Source: Opisthorchis felineus
Lineage: Eukaryota; Platyhelminthes; Trematoda; Opisthorchiida; Opisthorchiidae
Assembly: GCA_004794785.1 (NCBI GenBank)
Contig: SJOL01009574.1
Location: 848,577-912,576, forward strand
Length of the DNA: 64,000 nucleotides
Direction of reading: 5' to 3'
In this document: in pieces, positions 61,401-64,000 of the stretch
How the letters are laid out: each line of letters opens with the position of its first letter
How positions within the stretch are numbered: the first letter of the stretch is position 1
The notes under the pieces: model-generated
The model's input: the letters and a program-made list of their open reading frames with translations, nothing else
What the model was told of the DNA's origin: nothing
Database searches by the model: none
Made by a program: the position numbers and the translations under genes

Positions 61401-63555
61401 GCATCGCAGCAGTTGAGGATCAACTGTCCCTCTTGACAGTGGTCCGTAACGCAAAAAGTACACAGCAGGGTCCTAGGTCCTTCTGAGAGTTCTCCAGGGT
61501 GTTCCCCAGTTCACTGATGAACAAAATGCAAGTAGAGGCCAAATCAGTGCGTTTATTGCATCTCATTTGGTCTGATGGTAAAATCTGTTACTGAATACGA
61601 ACTGAGCATTTCGATCGTACCTCTCAGGCCTCTGCTACCGGTGTTACCCTAATAACAGGAATGAAGACGGCGTACTTTTAGTCAGTGTTTCTGTTGGCGT
61701 CGCGACTTTTCGCTTGATCCATAGTGTCACCGCATTGCCAGCTGTTCATCTTCGCCAACACTTTGATCTCATCCAGTTGTTCGTTTTATTTATGGTCACT
61801 ATGTCCATTCGAACTGAGGTTTGACAGTCCGTTTAAGCGTGTGAACAATTATTCCGAATAATTAGTCACCTGAGACGAATTCTCCAAAAATAGTTTCGCA
61901 TTTGGTATTTGCAATGTCACCAGAAATGATTTCTTAAGTTCATGACGGTCTTCTAGTTGCTGTGTTTTAAGAACGCTTTCGGGAAGAACTCGCAGGAATC
62001 AAGGTAGCACACTGGTGGAAGAACATCAACCAAGCATTTGGTGGACTCATAAATAACAGTTCAAAACTGACTTGATCAAATACACTCATTTGCATATCAG
62101 TTTGGCCTTGACGGGAGACTCACCTGGAAACGAGCGTTTATGATATTCTTAAGCAACTGAATGTGCTGCACCAGGTCACCTCATCTTTTACTTCAGTTCG
62201 TACGACATTCGAGATATCGCGACGCATTGCATAAACGTAACACACTACTCATGAGTCTACTGAAAATACTTCGACAGCACATGACTGGTTTCGCCCTTCT
62301 TGGGGCCGGCTCATCAGGTAGGCAGGTAGGTCTCTACCGTCAAACTTATGTTATACTTGAACCCAAATTGCACGAAGTTAGCGAAACACGCTCATCTGCC
62401 TAACACTGGCTTTCACAGGAGACTCAGATGAAACCTAGTTAAATCCCTCGTTCATGATGTTCTTACCCAACTGAATGTGCTGCACCAGGTTCCAGGTGAG
62501 TCTCCCGTCAAAACTAAACTGATATGCGAATGATTGTACTTGTCGAAATCTGTCCCATTCGGGTTCAAGTAGAACATAAGGTTAACGGAACCTCGGAAAC
62601 TGCAATGAGCCAGCCTCAAGAAGGGCGAAACCGGTCATGGGCTGTCGAATGGTTTTCAGCAACCTTTGAGTAGTGTATTAGGTCAAAAATGACTTAGAGT
62701 ACGACCTGATGAAAGTTGAGCGTCATGCTATTGGTGTGGTTGTTCCAACCGAGACAAGAGTCAGCCTTTAAATAACACATTCCCCTAAAGGATAGGACAA
62801 ACGAAAGGGCTGGATTGTACTCATCTGGGTCTCTCGCTGGCATTATAAGGTTTAACTGTCATCTATCGTTATTTGTTTGAATTACGAGGACATCAAACTG
62901 GACAACTCGATGAGTTCAACTGTGCAGATACTACATACTCAGGGTATACTTTGCGATCAGTATGGTAGCCGAATTTGACCTAGCCCTATATATTACCTGG
63001 GCTACTAAGGAGAACAATATTGTTCAAGCTTACAAATTGGAAGCCTACTTTCCATCGGCTATCACAGATTTACTAAGCGAACTTTGGTGGACGGTCCTGG
63101 ATTCAGCAGATCAAACTTTCCAGTTGAATTCTAACTGATTAGAACTTTGTGGTTTTGCTTTCATTCTGTTCTGCTTATTCTGCCCTTCCCATCAGGACTG
63201 GCTACTACCACCTGAAGTACGAAATCGACTGGCATTGAATGCCAACCGGTGGTTCAACGCAAGTTCAGCGCCAATTCATTTGGCGAACTTGGACTGCCTC
63301 GGTCACGAAACAGATTTATTCCAATGTCGACACGACAGTGCCTTAGAGCATGATTGTACTCATGCAATGGATGTGGCCATACGTTGTTATCGACCCGGAT
63401 GGAGTGGTATTCGTGTGACTGCATCAGATCCTGGTTCTCGGACACCCATTCGTCACATGCGGATCTCAAACGGTGGTCTATTGGACTTTTCCACAATGGA
63501 GTATATGCCAGGATTGCAACTGGACTATTACGCGGGTACAATAAACCATATTGAG
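18324..63555 (+). CDS. bark: Bark beetle/Anakonda-type SRCR and beta-helix protein, 12 exons, both ends missing
   Basis: Join of 18324-18513, 23302-23531, 31595-31789, 38985-39165, 40551-40735, 44381-44511, 50324-50640, 53199-53315, 57029-57172, 59201-59507, 60137-60475 and 63196-63555. The join has 2696 nt and gives 898 codons with no stop; every donor phase matches the next acceptor. Order of domains: end of a beta-helix cap, SRCR 1 (exons 1-3), beta-helix repeats (exons 3-9, closing with a NYWG motif), a second cap (exons 10-11), SRCR 2 (exons 11-12) and the start of a second beta-helix. There are many N-glycosylation sequons (NFT, NRT, NCT, NAS). In Drosophila, Bark/Anakonda is a single-pass membrane protein of tricellular junctions with repeated SRCR and beta-helix units and a C-type lectin domain. 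No signal peptide, lectin domain or membrane segment is visible here, so they should lie outside. Introns run from 629 to 8063 bp. The family call is from motif recognition; the fluke role is inferred. Confidence 0.85.
18514..20946. other. Bark intron sequence, no other feature recognised
   Basis: First part of the intron between exons 1 and 2. Frames at 18667-19005 and 20262-20474 (minus) show no motif or credible splice pair. Confidence 0.4.
20947..21117 (+). other. SRCR-like segment in the intron between bark exons 1 and 2
   Basis: The frame reads [16 protein letters not shown] and later [15 protein letters not shown]. This resembles the start and middle of exon 2 ([15 protein letters not shown] ... 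[11 protein letters not shown]). At DNA level 12 of 15 bases match over TGGAC...GTTGAT. The nearest AG gives a phase that does not fit exon 1. It may be a decayed or alternative copy of exon 2, or chance resemblance. Confidence 0.25.
22400..22805. repeat. DR1 repeat forming a long hairpin
   Basis: A forward copy (to about 22675) is followed after about 25 bp by a nearly exact reverse complement of its last 95 bp (22701-22795). The arms share CGACCGGTTTCGC and CTTCTTGGGGCTCAT blocks in opposite orientation. Confidence 0.85.
23302..23531 (+). CDS. bark: bark exon 2: core of SRCR 1
   Basis: The acceptor AG is at 23300-23301, after a TTCTTTCATTT tract, and the donor is GTAAGT at 23532. The exon encodes [18 protein letters not shown], then an Asn-rich loop and five further cysteine-bearing blocks (SPGC, LFAC, STVC). 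Cysteine spacing and the CQDLGF motif are those of an SRCR domain. It enters by completing one codon with a single base and leaves in phase 1, matching exons 1 and 3. Three N-glycosylation sequons are visible (NFT, NRT, NES). Confidence 0.85.
23910..24180 (-). repeat. DR1 dispersed repeat
   Basis: Minus-orientation copy with ATATCATAAACGAGTGATTC, TTTGCAAATGGCTCC, AGTAGAACACAAGGTCGACA and TTTTCAGCAACCTTATCAGT. Confidence 0.75.
25456..25538 (+). other. Possible small exon upstream of the nested-gene exons
   Basis: TTTTGTCACAG ends at 25455 and ATTCACAG/GTAGTG marks a donor at 25539. The frame [20 protein letters not shown] is open. It could belong to the same unrecognised gene as 26366-26740 and 27252-27644, but no phase-matched chain was found. 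Weak. Confidence 0.2.
26366..26740 (+). CDS. Exon-like open segment of an unrecognised gene inside a bark intron
   Basis: The frame is open from a TAA at about 26360 and reads [20 protein letters not shown], then [20 protein letters not shown], a Ser/Pro-rich stretch ([14 protein letters not shown]) and [16 protein letters not shown]. Its amino-acid mix is that of a real soluble protein, not of random frame. Possible acceptors are GGTTAAG at about 26365 or just after it. I cannot fix the donor. I do not recognise the family. It lies 500 bp before a second exon-like segment in the same direction, so the two may belong to one gene nested in the bark intron. Confidence 0.4.
27252..27644 (+). CDS. 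Exon-like segment (131 codons) of an unrecognised gene inside a bark intron
   Basis: The acceptor is CTCTCTTTTGAGCAG ending at 27251, preceded in frame by a stop at 27245. The donor is GTAAGT at 27645. The frame between reads [34 protein letters not shown], then a helical-looking part ([20 protein letters not shown]) and [18 protein letters not shown]. It is phase 1 in and phase 1 out. Strong sites at both ends and a protein-like composition make this a good exon. I do not recognise the protein. It could be part of a nested gene with 26366-26740, or a cassette exon of bark, since the surrounding bark exons also meet in phase 1; that would break SRCR 1. Confidence 0.5.
27645..30107. other. Bark intron sequence, no other feature recognised
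   Basis: A CpG- and GTGCG-rich stretch at about 27990-28270 stands out by base composition. No coding motif is seen on either strand. Confidence 0.4.
30108..30145. repeat. (AAAT)n microsatellite
   Basis: AAAT units broken by CAAAA interruptions. Confidence 0.85.
30300..31020. other. GC-richer segment, possible retroelement remains
   Basis: The segment is richer in G and C than its surroundings and has overlapping open frames on the minus strand. None shows a motif I recognise. A decayed retrotransposon 5' region is possible. Confidence 0.25.
31043..31115 (+). repeat. tRNA-like sequence
   Basis: GCTGGTGCGGTAGTGGTAAC and GTGGTTCAGATACC look like A and B boxes. The anticodon arm has a 10-nt loop, so it is not a functional tRNA. 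It follows a short ATGATGATGACG stretch and may be a SINE head. Confidence 0.4.
31437..31477. repeat. (TA)n microsatellite
   Basis: About 20 uninterrupted TA units, 118 bp upstream of bark exon 3. Confidence 0.97.
31595..31789 (+). CDS. bark: bark exon 3: end of SRCR 1 and start of beta-helix
   Basis: The acceptor is TTGACTTTAG ending at 31594. The exon completes the codon left by exon 2 to give [11 protein letters not shown], the last SRCR cysteine, then WNGLEF and a segment ending [10 protein letters not shown] that begins the beta-helix. There is no GT donor in the right phase. The sequence GCAAGT at 31790 is a good GC-type donor and leaves phase 1, which is exactly what exon 4 needs. The Trp-Asn-Gly-Leu element and the 'LEYVDI' coil resemble the segment after SRCR 2 in exon 12 (WSGIRV ... 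IRHMRI). Confidence 0.82.
32557..32629 (-). tRNA. tRNA-Lys (anticodon UUU)
   Basis: Read on the minus strand, a 73-nt cloverleaf forms. The acceptor pairs GCCCGGA with TTCGGGC (one G-U), the A box is TAGCTCAGTCGGTAGAGC, the anticodon stem is ATCAGA/TCTGAG with loop CTTTTAA, and the B box is GGTTCGAGCCC. The anticodon TTT lies at plus-strand 32594-32596, giving lysine. There is no intron, and no CCA is encoded, as usual in animals. It lies antisense in a bark intron. All stems are intact, so it is probably a functional gene and not a SINE head. Confidence 0.93.
33676..33711. repeat. (AAAT)n microsatellite
   Basis: Repeated AAAT units with one irregular unit. Confidence 0.93.
35016..35054. repeat. 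Short tandem duplication
   Basis: Two perfect 17-bp units GTCACTTGTGCAAGCGA followed by a partial third (GTCAC). Confidence 0.92.
35735..36465. repeat. DR1 repeat interrupted by solo LTR
   Basis: Forward DR1 (GACAGCCCATGATCGGTTG to TTGGTGCTAACCGG) is split by the LTR at 35919-36258 and resumes with AGACTCGACTGAGTCCC. It ends in a short inverted piece containing GCAAATGAGTGTATTTTGCC. Confidence 0.8.
35919..36258. mobile_element. Solo LTR-like element, copy 2
   Basis: The 340-bp element starts TGTTATATC and ends CCTGATA, with 5-bp direct repeats ACCGG at 35914-35918 and 36259-36263. It sits within a DR1 repeat: the flanks join as TTGGTGCTAACCGGAGACTC, matching other DR1 copies. It is longer than copy 1 mainly near its left end. 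No internal gag or pol sequence adjoins either copy. Confidence 0.8.
37610..38598 (+). mobile_element. Decayed RTE-like LINE, 3' half
   Basis: The sequence reads in fragments [35 protein letters not shown], then after frame shifts [28 protein letters not shown] and [20 protein letters not shown]. These are the thumb and C-terminal parts of the reverse transcriptase of a non-LTR retrotransposon common in flukes. An ADD remnant precedes a deletion. Several stops and shifts are present. The 3' end has a short GATGAT-type tail (about 38584-38598), as in RTE-type elements. Confidence 0.75.
38762..38874 (-). mobile_element. Short DR1 unit with 16-bp target duplication
   Basis: This 113-bp copy of only the CGGTTTCGCCCTTCTTGGGG half of DR1 (minus orientation) lies between perfect 16-bp direct repeats AAGCCATAAAAAACAT at 38746-38761 and 38875-38890. 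Its ends carry short inverted repeats (AAGGTTG ... CAACCTT). It shows that this half can move alone. Confidence 0.85.
38985..39165 (+). CDS. bark: bark exon 4: beta-helix coils
   Basis: The acceptor is CCTGAAACAG ending at 38984 with a pyrimidine-rich tract before it, and the donor is GTAAGT at 39166. It encodes [36 protein letters not shown] and ADVFVNNCT. These are successive parallel beta-helix coils with the usual 'N..f..N...Gl.i' rhythm. The exon enters with two bases completing a codon and leaves phase 2. The upstream join is to a GC donor. Confidence 0.85.
40551..40735 (+). CDS. bark: bark exon 5: beta-helix coils
   Basis: The acceptor is TCATCATCTCAG ending at 40550 and the donor is GTGAGT at 40736. 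The junction with exon 4 reads [16 protein letters not shown], and the exon continues [21 protein letters not shown] and [10 protein letters not shown]. These are asparagine-ladder coils like those of exon 4. It leaves phase 1. A Merlin transposon inserted only 41 bp after the donor, leaving the splice site intact. Confidence 0.87.
40777..41367 (+). mobile_element. Merlin/ISXO2-type DNA transposon, internally deleted
   Basis: The ends are perfect 26-bp inverted repeats beginning GGATCTTTTCCAGATAAGCC. The element is flanked by perfect 8-bp direct repeats TCGGATAG at 40769-40776 and 41368-41375. Inside is the C-terminal end of an ISXO2-like (Merlin) transposase. An 8-9 bp target duplication is known for Merlin. 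At 591 bp and with only about 75 codons of transposase, the copy is not autonomous. The perfect ends and target duplication suggest fairly recent movement. Confidence 0.9.
41051..41275 (+). pseudogene. Merlin transposase C-terminal remnant
   Basis: The frame reads [20 protein letters not shown], then [32 protein letters not shown] and ends at TAA 41273-41275. The 'VNH..NFVDP.T.AHTQ.IE..W' and 'YL.EF.WR.R' blocks are those of the last third of ISXO2-like transposases. The catalytic N-terminal part is missing. An AATAAA overlaps the stop codon. Confidence 0.85.
42787..43235. repeat. DR1 inverted pair
   Basis: A forward piece (42787-42913) with GAATGTGTTGCACAAGGCCG is followed at once by inverted sequence with GCCTGGTGCAGCACATTCAG and then CCCCAACAAGGGCGAAACCG. 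Arms face each other with almost no spacer. Confidence 0.8.
43775..44325. repeat. DR1 inverted pair, diverged
   Basis: Forward piece with GGTGTTAACGAGAGACTCAA, then inverted pieces with AACCCCAAGAAGGGCGAAGC and a second inverted end at about 44210-44325. It ends about 55 bp before bark exon 6. Confidence 0.75.
44381..44511 (+). CDS. bark: bark exon 6: beta-helix coils
   Basis: The acceptor is TTTTTTCTATTTTAG ending at 44380 and the donor is GTGAGT at 44512. It encodes [19 protein letters not shown], then [17 protein letters not shown] and NGSSA, i.e. two further coils. It enters by completing a codon with GA and leaves phase 0. The exon follows immediately after a DR1 repeat cluster that ends about 55 bp upstream. 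Confidence 0.87.
44855..45235 (-). repeat. Possible second SINE-like repeat with tRNA-like segment
   Basis: On the minus strand a tRNA-like stretch (GATAGCCCAGCGTGTACGGC ... GGTTCGAGCCC) lies at about 44870-44940, next to a 94-codon open stretch with composition unlike the flanks. The cloverleaf is not complete, so it is not a tRNA gene. Copy number was not testable within this window. Confidence 0.35.
45236..48244. other. Bark intron sequence, mostly unassigned
   Basis: Between 47190 and 47816 the sequence is GC-richer with long overlapping frames on both strands (156 codons on minus), a pattern of a repeat and not of a gene. No motif recognised. Confidence 0.35.
48245..49130. repeat. Cluster of DR1 pieces in both orientations
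   Basis: An inverted end at 48250-48300, a forward piece at 48330-48445 with an 11-base C run, a well-kept inverted copy at 48580-48785 (GATGAGCCCCAAGAAGGGCG) and an older copy at 48790-49130. This is the densest DR1 stretch in the window. Confidence 0.78.
50324..50640 (+). CDS. bark: bark exon 7: long beta-helix exon
   Basis: The acceptor is TTTTACCTCAG ending at 50323 and the donor is GTAGGT at 50641. The exon has 317 nt, phase 0 in and phase 2 out. It encodes [59 protein letters not shown] and [12 protein letters not shown]. The 'TNFTV.Y..F.GN', 'TNCTF', 'DN', 'PVDY.I' and 'V.LRLTE' elements are the pattern I associate with the Bark family between the SRCR units. Confidence 0.9.
53199..53315 (+). 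CDS. bark: bark exon 8: short 39-codon beta-helix exon
   Basis: This exon was found because a beta-helix coil was expected between exons 7 and 9. The acceptor is CTTTCTCCCAATCAG ending at 53198 and the donor is GTGAGT at 53316. It encodes [20 protein letters not shown] and [18 protein letters not shown]. Phase is 2 in and 2 out, so it joins exon 7 (phase 2) and exon 9 without a break. The product reads ...NPQSD-IEIASHL..., which is more natural for this fold than joining exon 7 straight to exon 9. Because it is symmetric it could also be skipped. Confidence 0.82.
53972..54275 (+). repeat. DR1 dispersed repeat, best forward copy
   Basis: An uninterrupted forward copy: CTCACAAGGTTGCTGAAAAC through CGACCGGTTTCGCCCTTCTT, TCCGTCAACCTTATGTTCTA, CATTTGCAAATCAATTTGG and CAACTGAATGTGCTGCACAC. 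It contains a 145-codon open frame that is only the translated repeat. Confidence 0.85.
54425..54785 (-). repeat. Dispersed repeat DR2, minus copy
   Basis: Reverse complement of much of 16655-16985, with blocks CCAAACACGGCTTAGCAGCA and GCGTAGTCTGGCAGGCTCAG. It lies in the intron between bark exons 8 and 9. Confidence 0.7.
54786..57028. other. Bark intron sequence, no other feature recognised
   Basis: Short frames on both strands only. A GC-richer part at 55400-55640 has no recognisable motif. Confidence 0.4.
57029..57172 (+). CDS. bark: bark exon 9: closing coil with NYWG motif
   Basis: The acceptor is TGTACACTCAG ending at 57028 and the donor is GTAAGT at 57173. It encodes [20 protein letters not shown], then G and a Trp-rich stretch ending [10 protein letters not shown]. 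The 'INAS.NYWG' motif marks the end of beta-helix domains in this family and is followed by a segment on 'RxFD.N.R'. Phase is 2 in and 2 out. Confidence 0.87.
57688..57855 (+). mobile_element. tRNA-derived SINE, copy 4, diverged
   Basis: A box GAGATAGCTTAGTGGTTGAG and B box GTGGTTCAAACCC with a diverged body (GGGCTTGGGCAACCTGAGAG). It is clearly the same family but older or a subfamily. It lies in the intron between bark exons 9 and 10. Confidence 0.8.
59201..59507 (+). CDS. bark: bark exon 10: linker and second cap
   Basis: The acceptor is TTTTGTTTGCAG ending at 59200 and the donor is GTATGT at 59508. It encodes [20 protein letters not shown], then a linker, [15 protein letters not shown] and [35 protein letters not shown]. 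The 'YLV..DI.IP.G..L...PGV.L.F..G.GL' block is the cap that opens each new unit in this family. It leaves phase 0. Confidence 0.88.
59743..59755. repeat. C13 homopolymer
   Basis: A run of 13 C in the intron between bark exons 10 and 11. Confidence 0.95.
60137..60475 (+). CDS. bark: bark exon 11: cap end and first half of SRCR 2
   Basis: The acceptor AG is at 60135-60136 (ATATGGACAG). I chose it over an earlier start because it joins exon 10 as [20 protein letters not shown], the expected cap continuation. The frame stays open upstream to about 60092, so the exact start is a judgement. The donor is GTGAGT at 60476. It encodes the cap end, then [20 protein letters not shown] and [30 protein letters not shown], a textbook SRCR first half. 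Phase is 0 in and 0 out. Confidence 0.87.
60565..60640 (+). repeat. tRNA-like sequence
   Basis: GGTAATCCAGCGGTTAACA and GGGTTCGAATTCC resemble A and B boxes with roughly tRNA spacing. The stems are incomplete. Probably a tRNA pseudogene or SINE head. Confidence 0.3.
62080..62690. repeat. DR1 inverted pair
   Basis: A forward copy (ACTCATTTGCATATCAGTTT to about 62510) is followed by an inverted copy with GTAGAACATAAGGTTAACGG and CAAGAAGGGCGAAACCGGTC. It lies in the intron between bark exons 11 and 12. Confidence 0.8.
63196..63555 (+). CDS. bark: bark exon 12: second half of SRCR 2 and next beta-helix
   Basis: The acceptor is TTCCCATCAG ending at 63195 and the donor is GTAAGG at 63556; 120 codons, phase 0 in and out. 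It encodes DWLLPPEV..., then [31 protein letters not shown] and GWSGIRV, ending with [14 protein letters not shown]. Together with exon 11 the SRCR domain has cysteines at TVC, LVC, LDC, FQC, HDC and IRC, plus one extra cysteine (VEC) near its start. The gene continues beyond the window. The last 445 bases hold no exon I can support. Confidence 0.9.
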
Positions 63556-64000
63556 GTAAGGAATACGGAACACAGTACTGTACTGTGTGATTGCAGTGGA
63601 TGGCACGATAATTCGGCAGGTTAAACTCCATTGGATCGATAAGCGATACACGCTTCTCGGAATACGAATTTGGGATCAATCATTAAGTAGGAAATTCCGG
63701 TAGTACAACCAAGGGACGATCGACTCCAGATTCCTGCAGGTGCATTTTTAAGCGAGATCAAGAAAAGTCGAGCACGTGACATTGAGGTTATCAGTCAACA
63801 GTATTCCCCATAGAGTCACACGAAATCTAGCCAGAATTATCGATCTGAATTCAGCTTGCAGGAACTTATGAAACAGAAGTACGACAGCTTTGAAGAGTCA
63901 AACTGTGTACCTGCACCAAACATGGAGTGGCTGTAACTCCTTCTAACTCATTTTAACAAGAATCTATTAAAGAACTCTTCAGTGACCTGAACCTGGTAAA

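Noticed and set aside
1..64000. CRISPR arrays, rRNA, operons, riboswitches
   Set aside because: No regularly spaced direct repeats, no rRNA blocks and no bacterial gene layout are visible; the sequence is eukaryotic in structure.

Overview
The window looks like a piece of nuclear genome from a parasitic flatworm, most likely an opisthorchiid liver fluke (Clonorchis/Opisthorchis type). It has short exons in long introns with GT/GC-AG boundaries, no bacterial-style dense coding, and several families of decayed dispersed repeats. The repeats include a tRNA-derived SINE and an RTE-like LINE of the kind that litter fluke gene predictions. The species assignment is inferred from memory of fluke sequences; no search was run.

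The main content is one large plus-strand gene. I can follow it through 12 exons from 18324 to 63555, and it is open at both ends. The exons join without a phase break into 898 codons. The product is an extracellular protein of the Bark beetle/Anakonda family: end of a beta-helix cap, SRCR domain, right-handed beta-helix repeats, a second cap, a second SRCR domain, and the start of another beta-helix. One intron (31790-38984) appears to use a GC donor. One 39-codon exon (53199-53315) is too short to show up as a start-to-stop reading frame.

The 18 kb upstream of the first certain exon is mostly repeats and unassignable sequence, with a few weak exon-like segments (2643-2727, 7598-7713, 15059-15239). 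Inside the large first introns there is an SRCR-like segment at 20947 and two coding-looking exons of an unrecognised gene at about 26366-26740 and 27252-27644. An intact tRNA-Lys(UUU) gene lies on the minus strand at 32557-32629.

The introns carry most of the mobile DNA. There is a Merlin/ISXO2-type DNA transposon at 40777-41367 with perfect terminal inverted repeats and an 8-bp target duplication. Two solo LTR-like elements (12242-12514 and 35919-36258) each have a 5-bp target duplication, and each sits inside a copy of an older dispersed repeat, here called DR1. About a dozen DR1 copies are present, many as head-to-head inverted pairs, and one short copy is flanked by a perfect 16-bp direct repeat. 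There are also a decayed Penelope-like element, a decayed RTE-like LINE 3' half, four tRNA-derived SINE copies, and a further repeat family present at 16.7 kb and, inverted, at 54.6 kb.
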